Assembly (NCBI RefSeq): GCF_013459645.1
Contig: NZ_CP054861.1
Coordinates: forward strand, 5,134,001-5,198,000
Length of the DNA: 64,000 nucleotides
Direction of reading: 5' to 3'
Origin: Martelella sp. NC20
GTDB lineage: Bacteria; Pseudomonadota; Alphaproteobacteria; Rhizobiales; Rhizobiaceae
Positions 44,250-52,006 of this stretch are shown here, piece after piece; position 1 is the stretch's first letter; each line of letters begins with the position of its first letter. A model generated the notes under the pieces. It saw only the letters and a list, made by a program, of their open reading frames with translations. It was not told the DNA's origin and made no database searches. The position numbers and the translations under genes are program-made.

Positions 44250-45874
44250 CCACGCTTGAAAACCGACTGGAGGCGCTGCGCGCGGCCGGCCGCACCAGCA
44301 TGGCGCACGGCCCCGGCCTCGGCGCGATCGCGCTTGAAAAGACGGCAGCGGACCCGGAGCGGATCGTCGTCATCGAGGGCGGACGGGCGGTCAGCCGCGC
44401 CGAAATGCTTCAGGCGGCGCTGAATCTCGGCGGCGCGCTTACCGCGCGCGGCCTTCAGCCCGGCGCCGCGATCGGCTTCCAGTTGCCGAACTGGTGGGAG
44501 GCCTGCGTCATCAACCTCGCGGCATCGCTTTTCGGTTACCGGATCGTGCCGCTTCTGACGATCTACCGCTCGGCCGAGCTTTCGACCATGCTGCCGCTTT
44601 GCGGCGTCGAGGCGCTGTTCGTGCCCGAAACCTTTCGCGGCAAGGATTTTCCGGCGCTGATCGCGGATTTGCCGGCGCCGCCGCGCCTCGTGATCACGCT
44701 GCGTGACGGCGCGAAAGGCGAACTGAGCTTCGACCGGCTGATCCGCCATGCGCCCGGCACGCCGGCCCTTGCCGAAAACGACGACATCAAGATGATCCTC
44801 TTCACCTCGGGCACGACCGGCGGGCCGAAGGGCGTATTGCACAGCCATGCCTCTATCGATGCGGTGATCCGCATGGCAGCCGGGTTCTGGGGGATCGGGG
44901 CCGATGACCGGCTCTATGTCCCCTCGCCGATCGCCCATATCGGCGGCTCGATCTATGCCTTCGAATTTCCCTGGATCACCGATTGCGCCGCCGTGCTCGC
45001 CGAAAGCTGGGACCCGGACCGCGCCGTCGCCGACATCGAAGCGCACGGCGCGACCTTCATGGCCGGGGCGACGCCATTTCTGCGCGGCCTGATCGAAGCT
45101 TCCGGGCGGGCCGGCACCCGCCTTCCCGGTCTGAGGCGTTTCATATGCGGCGGCGCCCAGGTGCCGCCCGAACTGATCCTCGAGGGGCTCGCGCATTTTC
45201 CCGATACCGTGGTCTCGCGCGCCTACGGCTCGTCCGAAGTGCCGCTGGTCTGTCCCGGTATCACCACCCGGGAGGATGCGGCCGCCCATGCCGGAACCGA
45301 TGGGTATTGCGAGGCGGAACTGCGCATTCTGGGAGCAGACGGAGACCCCGTCGCGAACGGGCAAAGCGGCGAGATTGCAGTCCGTTCGCCACGCATGTTC
45401 CTCGGCTATCTCGACGCCCGCGACGACGAAGGGGCGTTCATCGCCGACGGTTTCTTCATGATGGGCGACCTCGGACGGCGGCTCGAAGGCGGTTATCTCG
45501 AAATTACCGGCCGCAGCAAGGATATCATCATCCGCAAGGGCGAGAACCTCTCACCGCTCGAGATCGAGAACGCGCTCGCCCGCCATCTCGCCATCCGCCA
45601 GTCGGCGGTGGTCGGCATCCCCGATCCCGAGCGCGGCGAACTGGTCGTCGCCTTCGTCATCCTGCGTGATGGCGCGGGCTTCGATTTCGCCGAGATGACG
45701 GCGCATCTCGATCGCCTCGGACTTGCCCGGCAGAAGTTTCCCGAACGGCTGGAAACGGTCGAAACACTGCCGCTCAATACGATCGGCAAGGTCGTCAAGA
45801 CGGAATTGCGCCGATGGGCGATTGAACGAAACGCCGCGCCGGCGCCCTTGCGCGCCACAAACGGCCGAAATTGA
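44246..45874 (+). CDS. Acyl-CoA ligase (AMP-forming)
   Basis: A 542-residue ANL-family ligase that would activate a free acid to its CoA ester. Motifs in order: the P-loop ILFTSGTTGGPKGVLHSHAS at about residue 188, RAYGSSEVPLVCPGIT (A5-like), GYLEITGRSKDIIIRKGENL (A7-A8 hinge), and the C-terminal catalytic Lys in LPLNTIGKVVKTELRRWA. Start ATG at 44246 overlaps the hydratase stop by four bases. It shows what the operon is for: an unesterified acid enters here, perhaps delivered by the IclR-linked TRAP transporter. The acid cannot be named; medium-chain, cyclic and aromatic acids are all possible. Confidence 0.9.
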   Translation: MTTLENRLEALRAAGRTSMAHGPGLGAIALEKTAADPERIVVIEGGRAVSRAEMLQAALNLGGALTARGLQPGAAIGFQLPNWWEACVINLAASLFGYRIVPLLTIYRSAELSTMLPLCGVEALFVPETFRGKDFPALIADLPAPPRLVITLRDGAKGELSFDRLIRHAPGTPALAENDDIKMILFTSGTTGGPKGVLHSHASIDAVIRMAAGFWGIGADDRLYVPSPIAHIGGSIYAFEFPWITDCAAVLAESWDPDRAVADIEAHGATFMAGATPFLRGLIEASGRAGTRLPGLRRFICGGAQVPPELILEGLAHFPDTVVSRAYGSSEVPLVCPGITTREDAAAHAGTDGYCEAELRILGADGDPVANGQSGEIAVRSPRMFLGYLDARDDEGAFIADGFFMMGDLGRRLEGGYLEITGRSKDIIIRKGENLSPLEIENALARHLAIRQSAVVGIPDPERGELVVAFVILRDGAGFDFAEMTAHLDRLGLARQKFPERLETVETLPLNTIGKVVKTELRRWAIERNAAPAPLRATNGRN

Positions 45875-45884
45875 GGAGGAAAAC

Positions 45885-46646
45885 ATGGACCTGAATAATC
45901 TTCACGCTATCATCACCGGCGGCGGCTCCGGGCTCGGCGCGGCCACCGCCCGGGCGCTTGCCGCGCGGGGCGCCAATGTCACGCTCGTCGATTTCAACAT
46001 CGAGGCCGCGCGCGCCGTCGCAGAGGAAATCGGCGGGCTTGCGCTGCGCTGCGACGTCGCCTCGTCAGACGAAGCGGAAGCAGCGTTTGCGGCCGCCGAG
46101 GCGAAGAACGGCAAGGCGCGTGTCCTTGTCAATTGCGCCGGGATCGCGCCCGCGAAAAAGATATTGTCCAAAGCCGGCGTCATGCCGCTCGTGGAATTCC
46201 GGCGCGCCGTTGAGGTCAATCTGATCGGCAGTTTCAACATGTTGCGGCTTTTCGCCGAGGCCGCCGCGACGCTCGATCCGCTCGATACCGGCGAGCGCGG
46301 GGTTGCGATCAACACCGCCTCGATCGCGGGCTTCGAGGGCCAGATCGGCCAGACCGCCTATGCCGCCTCCAAGGGCGGGATCATCGCGCTGACGCTGCCG
46401 GCCGCCCGCGAACTTGCGCCGCTCGGCATCCGCGTCATGGCGATCGCTCCCGGCATTTTCGAGACCGCGATGCTGAAGGGCCTGCCCGAAGCCGCGCAAC
46501 AGAGCCTCGGCGCCTCCGTGCCCTTCCCGTCCAGGCTCGGCCAGCCGGCCGAATATGCCCGCCTCGTGCTGTCGATCCTCGACAATCCGATGCTGAACGG
46601 CGAAACGATCCGTCTCGACGGCGCCCTGCGCATGGCGCCCAAATAA
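45885..46646 (+). CDS. HSD10-like short-chain dehydrogenase (3-hydroxyacyl-CoA dehydrogenase type II)
   Basis: A 253-residue SDR with TGGGSGLGAATARALAARGA, VNCAGIAPAKKILSKAG, SIAGFEGQIGQTAYAASKGG (catalytic Ser and Y-x3-K) and the diagnostic C-terminal run NPMLNGETIRLDGALRMAPK. This ending and the FEGQIGQ motif are characteristic of the mitochondrial HSD17B10 group, which oxidises 3-hydroxyacyl-CoA and 2-methyl-3-hydroxybutyryl-CoA. GGAGGAAAAC precedes the ATG. It supplies the dehydrogenase step missing from the 41384 operon. Confidence 0.88.
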   Translation: MDLNNLHAIITGGGSGLGAATARALAARGANVTLVDFNIEAARAVAEEIGGLALRCDVASSDEAEAAFAAAEAKNGKARVLVNCAGIAPAKKILSKAGVMPLVEFRRAVEVNLIGSFNMLRLFAEAAATLDPLDTGERGVAINTASIAGFEGQIGQTAYAASKGGIIALTLPAARELAPLGIRVMAIAPGIFETAMLKGLPEAAQQSLGASVPFPSRLGQPAEYARLVLSILDNPMLNGETIRLDGALRMAPK

Positions 46647-46647
46647 C

Positions 46648-46669
46648 GGCCCTGCCCGGGTCAGGGGCC
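46648..46669. terminator. Hairpin after the HSD10-like gene
   Basis: GGCCCTG and CAGGGGCC pair around CCCGGGT, one base after the SDR stop (46646). There is no T-run, so this is at best a weak terminator. Confidence 0.3.
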
Positions 46670-46760
46670 ATGGCAACCGGCCTATCCAAATTTCGAAAAC
46701 TGGCTCTTTTCAGTAGGCCGGATATTCGCGAGACAAATGTCAAAACGCAAGAGGCCTTCA

Positions 46761-46871
46761 ATGTCGAAATCCGCCCTGATCCTGCGCCGCGAGGCCCGGC
46801 CCCATGGCCCGTCGCTGAAGCGCGCCGGCGGGTCCATGCTCCGGGCCTGGCTGCAAGGTCTGCCTGCATGA
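46761..46871 (+). CDS. Possible 36-residue basic protein preceding the MOSC gene
   Basis: An ATG at 46761 opens MSKSALILRREARPHGPSLK then RAGGSMLRAWLQGLPA, and its TGA overlaps the MOSC start as ATGA. The same four-base overlap links MOSC to pdxY, so the small frame could be the first gene of a coupled unit. A weak AAGAGG lies upstream. It is very basic. No family is recognised, and a non-coding leader is the alternative. Confidence 0.35.
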   Translation: MSKSALILRREARPHGPSLKRAGGSMLRAWLQGLPA

Positions 46872-47548
46872 CCGCGATCACCCTTCTGACCGGGCGCGCC
46901 CGGCCGCTGGCGGAAAGCGGCGCGCTAAGCGGCATTGTGAAACAACCGGCGGACAGACCGCTTCGGCTTGGTCCCGAAGGGTTCGAGGGCGACGAACAGG
47001 CGGACCGGCGCGTCCATGGCGGCGTCGAGAAGGCGGTGCATCATTATCCGCTGGATCATTACACGCTATGGCGCGAGGAGTTGGGGGATCTGCCGGCGCT
47101 GGGCGCACCCGGCGGATTTGGCGAGAACATCTCGGCCTCCGGTCTGACCGAGATCAACGTCGCCGTCGGCGACATCTTCCGGCTAGGCACGGCGCTGGTG
47201 CAGATCTCCCAGGGACGGCAGCCCTGCTGGAAGCTCAACCACCGTTTCGCCGTGCCGGACATGGCCCGCCGTGTGCAGCAGACCGGCCGGACGGGCTGGT
47301 ATTATCGGGTGCTGGAACACGGCATCGTGACGACGGGGGACCGGCTCGAGCGTGTCGACCGCACGGCCCCGGACTGGACCCTGCACCGGCTCTGGCATGC
47401 GCTTTATGTCGACCGGCTGAACCTGAATGAACTCAAGGGCATTGCAGCGCTTGACGTGCTGGCTGAAGGCTGGCGGAAATATGCGGTGCGGCGGCTTGAA
47501 AGCGGCCGCGTCGAAGACTGGCGCAACAGACTGGACGGCACAGCATGA
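46868..47548 (+). CDS. MOSC domain protein (YiiM-like)
   Basis: A 226-residue protein of the MOSC superfamily, which binds sulfur-carrying molybdenum cofactor or handles N-hydroxylated base analogues. LGPEGFEGDEQADRRVHGGV is the family signature, followed by HHYPLDHYTLWREELG, GGFGENISASGLTEINVAVG, and the conserved Cys in ISQGRQPCWKLNHRFAVPDM. The start at 46868 gives the ordinary YiiM length. Its stop overlaps the pyridoxal kinase start. A direct functional link between the two is not obvious from known pathways. Confidence 0.85.
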   Translation: MTAITLLTGRARPLAESGALSGIVKQPADRPLRLGPEGFEGDEQADRRVHGGVEKAVHHYPLDHYTLWREELGDLPALGAPGGFGENISASGLTEINVAVGDIFRLGTALVQISQGRQPCWKLNHRFAVPDMARRVQQTGRTGWYYRVLEHGIVTTGDRLERVDRTAPDWTLHRLWHALYVDRLNLNELKGIAALDVLAEGWRKYAVRRLESGRVEDWRNRLDGTA

Positions 47549-48387
47549 ACCCACCGCCTTTCGTGATCTCGATCCAGAGCCAGGTCGTGTTCGGCCATGT
47601 CGGCAATTCCGCGGCGCTGTTTCCCATGCAGGCGGCGGGGCTGGAGGTAGCGGCGATCCCGACCGTGATCTTTTCCAACACGCCCGACTATCCGACGCTG
47701 CGCGGCCGGGCGCTTCCGCCCGAATTTTTCTCCGATCTGCTGCAAGGCGCGCGCGAACGCGGCCTGCCGGAGCGGGCGGATTTCATTCTGACGGGCTATA
47801 TCGGCTCTCTCGACGTGGCGCTGATGGTGGCGGATTTCGTGGCCGAGGCCAAGGCCGTCAACCCACGCCTCGTCTATCTTTGCGACCCGGTGATGGGCGA
47901 CACCGGCCCCGGGCTTTACGTGCCGGAAGCCATTGCCGACGTCATGCGCGACCGCCTGCTGCCGATGGCCGACATCGCAACCCCGAACCCGTTCGAACTC
48001 GCCTGGCTGACCGGGCGGAAGATCGCGAACCTGAACGACCTCGAAGCGGCCAGAACCTACCTCCGCATCGCGCCCAACGCACATCTGATCGCGACGGGCT
48101 GCGCGCTGGAAGACACCCCTGCCGGTCATATCGAGAGCGTCATTCTCGGCGATGACGGCCCAAGCCGGCACCCGGTGGAGCATCTGCCGGTCGCGCTGCC
48201 CGGAACCGGCGATCTCTTTGCAGCGCTGATTGTCGCAGGGCTGGCGCGCAGGTTGACCCTGCCGCGCGCCGTGGAGATCGCCCAGCGCCTCACCGCGCGC
48301 GCGCTCACCCATGCCAGCGCGCTTGGCGCCGGCGAAGTGGTTCTCAGCGAGCCCGAATTCCGCCGCGCCCTTCTGACGCTCGCATGA
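47545..48387 (+). CDS. pdxY: Pyridoxal kinase
   Basis: A 280-residue ribokinase-fold kinase that phosphorylates pyridoxal to pyridoxal 5'-phosphate in the salvage pathway. SIQSQVVFGHVGNSAALFPM is the pyridoxal-site signature, followed by VIFSNTPDYPTLRG, LTGYIGSLDVALMVADFV, the metal-binding YLCDPVMGDTGPGLYV, NPFELAWLTG and the anion-hole/catalytic Asp region LPVALPGTGDLFAALIVAG (usually GTGD). All motifs look intact. It is coupled by ATGA to the MOSC gene. Confidence 0.9.
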   Translation: MNPPPFVISIQSQVVFGHVGNSAALFPMQAAGLEVAAIPTVIFSNTPDYPTLRGRALPPEFFSDLLQGARERGLPERADFILTGYIGSLDVALMVADFVAEAKAVNPRLVYLCDPVMGDTGPGLYVPEAIADVMRDRLLPMADIATPNPFELAWLTGRKIANLNDLEAARTYLRIAPNAHLIATGCALEDTPAGHIESVILGDDGPSRHPVEHLPVALPGTGDLFAALIVAGLARRLTLPRAVEIAQRLTARALTHASALGAGEVVLSEPEFRRALLTLA

Positions 48388-48541
48388 CGAACGCGGCTTC
48401 CGCGAAGCCGGCGGCATGAGAAATGCTGCGGACCCGTTGAGATGATTTCATTTTCCGGCCTCCCGCAAGGGCCTATGATCCTCACGCGAAGAACACGGTT
48501 GGCCGGGGTGAGAGCCTGGCCTCTCCAGATACGGCGGCACA

Positions 48542-49081
48542 ATGACCTCATTCATCACGCTTCCGGGCATTGGCGGCTCCGGCGAAACCCACTGGCAAAG
48601 CCATTGGGAAGCCGCGGACCCTTGCTTCGCCCGGTTCCGTCCGTCCGACTGGGATAAGCCCGTTCTTGCCGACTGGCGCCTTGCGCTGGAACGACAGATC
48701 GACAGCGCGCGATCACCGCCTGTTCTGGTCGCGCACAGCCTCGCCTGCCTGCTCGTCGCTCATGCGGCCGAGCAGATCGCGGGCCGCATCAGCGGCGCTT
48801 TTCTCGTTGCCGTACCAGATCCCGGCTCCGCGGCATTCCCGGCGGCAGCGGCCGGCTTCGCAAACCCGCCCCGGCGGCCGCTTCCGTTTCCAGCGCTGAT
48901 CATTGCAAGCGCCAATGATCCCTATGCCGCGCCGGACCATGTCAGGACGCGCGCGAAGGAATGGAAAGCCGGTCTCGTGGAGGTCGGCGCCTGCGGCCAC
49001 ATCAACGGCGCAAGCGGCCTTGGCGCATGGGCTCAGGGGCGCATGCTCATGGATGCCTTCTGCGCCGGACTGAGGTGCTGA
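48542..49081 (+). CDS. RBBP9/YdeN-family alpha/beta hydrolase
   Basis: A 179-residue small serine hydrolase. The family opening is FITLPGIGGSGETHWQSHWE, with conserved FRPSDWDKPVLADWRLALER. The nucleophile is Ser in VLVAHSLACLLVAH (about residue 65), the Asp is in LIIASANDPYAAPDH and the His in GACGHINGASGLG, so the triad is complete. Substrates of this family are largely unknown. A 154-base gap separates it from pdxY; that gap contains only a small hairpin (48395-48409) without a T-run. Confidence 0.87.
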   Translation: MTSFITLPGIGGSGETHWQSHWEAADPCFARFRPSDWDKPVLADWRLALERQIDSARSPPVLVAHSLACLLVAHAAEQIAGRISGAFLVAVPDPGSAAFPAAAAGFANPPRRPLPFPALIIASANDPYAAPDHVRTRAKEWKAGLVEVGACGHINGASGLGAWAQGRMLMDAFCAGLRC

Positions 49082-49162
49082 CATCAAGACTTTGCCAAAT
49101 ATGTTCCCTCCAATATCATCGTCGCTCGTCATGCCTCCGCTCGCCGCCCATCCTCACGAAAG

Positions 49163-50128
49163 ATGAAGCTGCGGGGCGCGGCGATGGAACAGGATTTGGA
49201 GACGCGGATTTTGGAAAGTCACCGGATCGAGCCGAACCGGCTCACAGTGCCCTTGAATGCGCTGCGCGCCTTCGAGGTTGCCGCGCGCCATATGTCCATC
49301 AAGGACGCGGCCGAAGAAATCGGCGTGACGCCGTCGGCCGTCAGCCATCAGCTTCGCATCCTCGAGGATATGCTGGGGGTCGAGCTGATGCGCCGCGTCG
49401 GCGCGCGCCTTGAGCTGACGGAAACCGGACGGCAGCTGTCCCCGGACCTGACCATCGGTTTCACGCGGATCATCGAGGCGGTCGGAGCCTTGAAGAAGGA
49501 GCGCAAGCTTGGCCCGCTGCGCCTGTCCATGCTGCCGACATTCGCGGTCCACTGGCTGTCGCCGCGAATGGCCTCCTATCCGTTTGCGCGATCCGGCTTC
49601 GAACTGCTGATATCCACGACCCAGACCGCCGTCGATCTGGGCGCCGGCGTCGCGGATGCCGCCGTGCGTCACGGTTCCGGGCAATGGGCGGGCGTCCTCT
49701 GCGAACGCCTGTTCGATGAACACCTGACCCTGCTTGGTCGTCCGGCCGACTGGCAAGGGCGGGACCAAGCCGATATCCGCAAGGCCATCTCCGAAACCAA
49801 CCTGTTTCTTTCCCAGCACCGGCGCGGCGATTTCCAGCGGTGGAACGAGACCCTGCCCGGCGGTCCCGTCAAGCCGGGCGCAATCACAATCGTCGACTCC
49901 TCCGGTCTCGGCCTCAAGGCGGCGATCGACGGCGCCGGCTTCGCATTCGCGGGCGTCGAGATTGCGGCCTGCGATATCGCCGCCGCCAGGCTCTCCCCGA
50001 TCATGAAGCATCAGGTTCCGGCAAATGGCGGCTATTATCTGTGCTATCCGCCCGCCCTTGAGCGCGACCGCCGCATCAGAAACCTCCGGACCTGGATGCT
50101 GGCTGAGGCGGCAGGCGGAACGTCATGA
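49163..50128 (+). CDS. LysR-family regulator (GcvA-like)
   Basis: A 321-residue LysR-type protein of the GcvA subgroup. After about 25 extra N-terminal residues comes NRLTVPLNALRAFEVAARHM, the helix-turn-helix MSIKDAAEEIGVTPSAVSHQ and LRILEDMLGVELMRRVGARL. The effector domain follows, with RLSMLPTFAVHWLSPRMASY and FELLISTTQTAVDLGAGVAD. The start could also be the ATG at 49184 (MEQDLETRI). Its neighbours are a hydrolase and convergent YbhB/cupin genes, so its target is not evident. Confidence 0.88.
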   Translation: MKLRGAAMEQDLETRILESHRIEPNRLTVPLNALRAFEVAARHMSIKDAAEEIGVTPSAVSHQLRILEDMLGVELMRRVGARLELTETGRQLSPDLTIGFTRIIEAVGALKKERKLGPLRLSMLPTFAVHWLSPRMASYPFARSGFELLISTTQTAVDLGAGVADAAVRHGSGQWAGVLCERLFDEHLTLLGRPADWQGRDQADIRKAISETNLFLSQHRRGDFQRWNETLPGGPVKPGAITIVDSSGLGLKAAIDGAGFAFAGVEIAACDIAAARLSPIMKHQVPANGGYYLCYPPALERDRRIRNLRTWMLAEAAGGTS

Positions 50129-50177
50129 AACCAGAAGGCGTTTGAGGCGCTCCGGTCTTGCCCGGAAACGCACTCCG

Positions 50178-50741
50178 TCAGCGCCCGAAAAGCCCTGTGA
50201 TACGCGCCCTGGCAAGCGCATGGCTGTTGATCATGTATCCCGCCATCGCACCCGACGACATGGCGTCCAGCGGCAGGCTGTCGACATCGAGCGCATAGAC
50301 GGTGATGACGTAGCGATGCGGCGCAGCGCCGGCCGGCGGACAGGGACCGCCGTAACCGGCCATGCCGAAATCCGTCCTTGTGGCGAACGCCTTTCCCGGC
50401 CGCGCCCCTTCGGCCAGCGCCGTCACATCGGCAGGAATATTGACCAGCACCCAGTGCCACCAGCCGCTTCCGGTTGGCGCATCCGGATCGAACATGGTCA
50501 CGGCAAAGCTTTTGGTTTCCGGAGGCGCATCGTTCCATTCAAGCGCCGGTGAGACGTTCTGTCCAAGACATCCCGATCCGCGCAGCGCATGGCGAAGCGG
50601 AACAGCACCGCCATCGTCAAAAGATGAGCTTGTCAGCTCCATCGCCAAGGCGGATGCGGGCAGCACGGCAATGGCCGCGAGAACGATGAACGCCCGGCTG
50701 CCGTCGGAACGCAGGGTTTTCCTGTTTCGGAGCGAATTCAT
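50178..50741 (-). CDS. Secreted YbhB/YbcL-family (Raf kinase inhibitor-like) protein
   Basis: A 187-residue phosphatidylethanolamine-binding-protein fold. Residues 1 to about 33 are a signal peptide (FIVLAAIAVLPASALA), so it acts in the periplasm. Ligand-pocket motifs are present: MFDPDAPTGSGWWHWVLVNI, GYGGPCPPAGAAPHRYVITV and YALDVDSL. Bacterial members bind small anionic ligands and have no established enzymatic role. Its start overlaps the upstream cupin stop by four bases, so the two are co-expressed. Confidence 0.87.
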   Translation of the reverse strand: MNSLRNRKTLRSDGSRAFIVLAAIAVLPASALAMELTSSSFDDGGAVPLRHALRGSGCLGQNVSPALEWNDAPPETKSFAVTMFDPDAPTGSGWWHWVLVNIPADVTALAEGARPGKAFATRTDFGMAGYGGPCPPAGAAPHRYVITVYALDVDSLPLDAMSSGAMAGYMINSHALARARITGLFGR

Positions 50742-51232
50742 TCCTCTCCCTCCCAGTATCCGACGGCCGCATTTTTCTTCACCGTCAGTTCCAGACGTCG
50801 GGCCGTTTTTTCGCCGCCCGGCGCGGAACCTGCGAACACCGCCACCTTGCCGCTGTCGGGATATTCCAGAACATCGGGCTCGTTCATCGTGCTGATCGCC
50901 AGGTAACGAAGCGGTTCAGCGCCTTCAGCCCGCAATTGATGGGCCGTTTCGACCCCGCCGGCGGGACAGACGACCACATCGCCGGCGCTCACGCCATGTT
51001 CCTCCCCGCCATATCGCAGCACGCCGGCCCCGGACAGGATCACAAAGAGCTCGTCATTGGCGTGATGGCAGTGAAAGGGCCAGGCCTTCTTGCCCGGAGG
51101 AAGCTCGACATAGCGCGCGCCGAGCCGCTTTGCGCCAAGCGGCGCCGCCACGGCGGCCAGACGCGCCTCATAGGTTTCACCATGGGATTGTGTCTGGAGC
51201 GACAGCGCCCGCAGACTGACGATTGGATGCAT
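50738..51232 (-). CDS. Cupin domain protein
   Basis: A 164-residue single-domain cupin. The metal-binding motif 1 is PGKKAWPFHCHHANDELFVI with G-x5-H-x-H-like spacing and Glu; motif 2 includes GDVVVCPAGGVETAHQLRAE. The two halves are separated by LSGAGVLRYGGEEHGVSA. Close relatives are annotated only as cupins with glyoxalase- or mannose-isomerase-like folds; no reaction can be assigned. It is first in the pair with the YbhB-like gene, and a rhizobial-type repeat lies about 140 bases upstream. Confidence 0.82.
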   Translation of the reverse strand: MHPIVSLRALSLQTQSHGETYEARLAAVAAPLGAKRLGARYVELPPGKKAWPFHCHHANDELFVILSGAGVLRYGGEEHGVSAGDVVVCPAGGVETAHQLRAEGAEPLRYLAISTMNEPDVLEYPDSGKVAVFAGSAPGGEKTARRLELTVKKNAAVGYWEGEE

Positions 51233-51373
51233 TGGTCATACCTGCCTGATTCCGGATGATCCGATAAAAGGCACCGGTCAGCGACCAACGCAATTGAGCG
51301 CTTCTCATGCCGGGAGGAAGGATGCTCATTCGACAATCCCCACCGCCCGCGTTGAAGCAGGCGATGGAATAGA

Positions 51374-51418
51374 GCGTCGGGCGAAAAAGTGGAATCCGGT
51401 TTTTCGCTAACCCGACGC
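51374..51418. repeat. Rhizobial-type palindromic repeat
   Basis: Nested arms: outer GCGTCGGG and CCCGACGC, inner CGAAAAA and TTTTTCG, enclosing GTGGAATCCGG. It lies in the 240-base gap between the divergent cupin gene and the end of the ridA gene. Same style as the elements at 330-352 and 59802-59834. Nothing else is recognised in the gap. Confidence 0.6.
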
Positions 51419-51472
51419 GTCAAGACAGGCGACACCGACCAGGAATGGCCGCTGCCGCGGCATGCACGGTTT

Positions 51473-51898
51473 TCAGCCGAGCGAAATGGTGATTTCCTCG
51501 ACGTCGGCCTTGGCAGCGCCGCGATAGGCTGTGACTTCGATCTCGACCTTGAAGTCCGGCGCGCCGAGCGGCGAGCAGGTGACGGTGCGCTGTGGGTCGA
51601 TGCCGCGGAAGCGCTCGCCGACATATTCCATCACCGCCTTGGCGTCCTCGACATAGGGGATGAAGATCTTCGACTGGACGACATCTTCAAGGCAGGAATC
51701 AACCGCCTTCAGCGCGCCCTCGATATTGTCGAAGCACTGGCGGGCCTGCTCGACCGGATCGGTCGACATTTCGCGGGTCTTGTAGTTGCGGCCGGCGGTG
51801 TTGGAGACGAAGATCCAGTCGTCGACGCAGACAATGCGCGAATAGCTTTCCTTGGTTTCGAAGATGGAGCCGGATTTGACTTTGGTGATCTTGACCAT
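51473..51898 (-). CDS. RidA-family reactive-intermediate deaminase
   Basis: A 141-residue YjgF/YER057c/UK114 protein. It shows VCVDDWIFVSNTAGRNYKTR, EQARQCFDNIEGALKAVDSC and the trimer active-site region with SKIFIPYVEDAKAVMEYVGE, then RTVTCSPLGAPDFKVEIEVT. The Arg that in RidA binds the carboxylate of imine substrates appears in DPQRTVTCSPLG. RidA proteins hydrolyse enamines/imines released by amine-forming or oxidising enzymes. Next to an FAD amine oxidase and hydantoinase-type genes, it fits removal of an imine intermediate. Confidence 0.88.
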   Translation of the reverse strand: MVKITKVKSGSIFETKESYSRIVCVDDWIFVSNTAGRNYKTREMSTDPVEQARQCFDNIEGALKAVDSCLEDVVQSKIFIPYVEDAKAVMEYVGERFRGIDPQRTVTCSPLGAPDFKVEIEVTAYRGAAKADVEEITISLG

Positions 51899-52006
51899 GG
51901 TTTTTCCTGTTCTGGGTTGAAAGGGTCAAAGGGAGAGTGTCCGCAGGCGCGAGCGCCTGCGATCAGGATGGAAATCGGATGAAAGGCCGGCCGCGACCGG
52001 CTGCCG

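Noticed and set aside
48395..48409. GGCTTC/GAAGCC hairpin after pdxY as a terminator
   Set aside because: Stem of six and no T-run; too weak to call.
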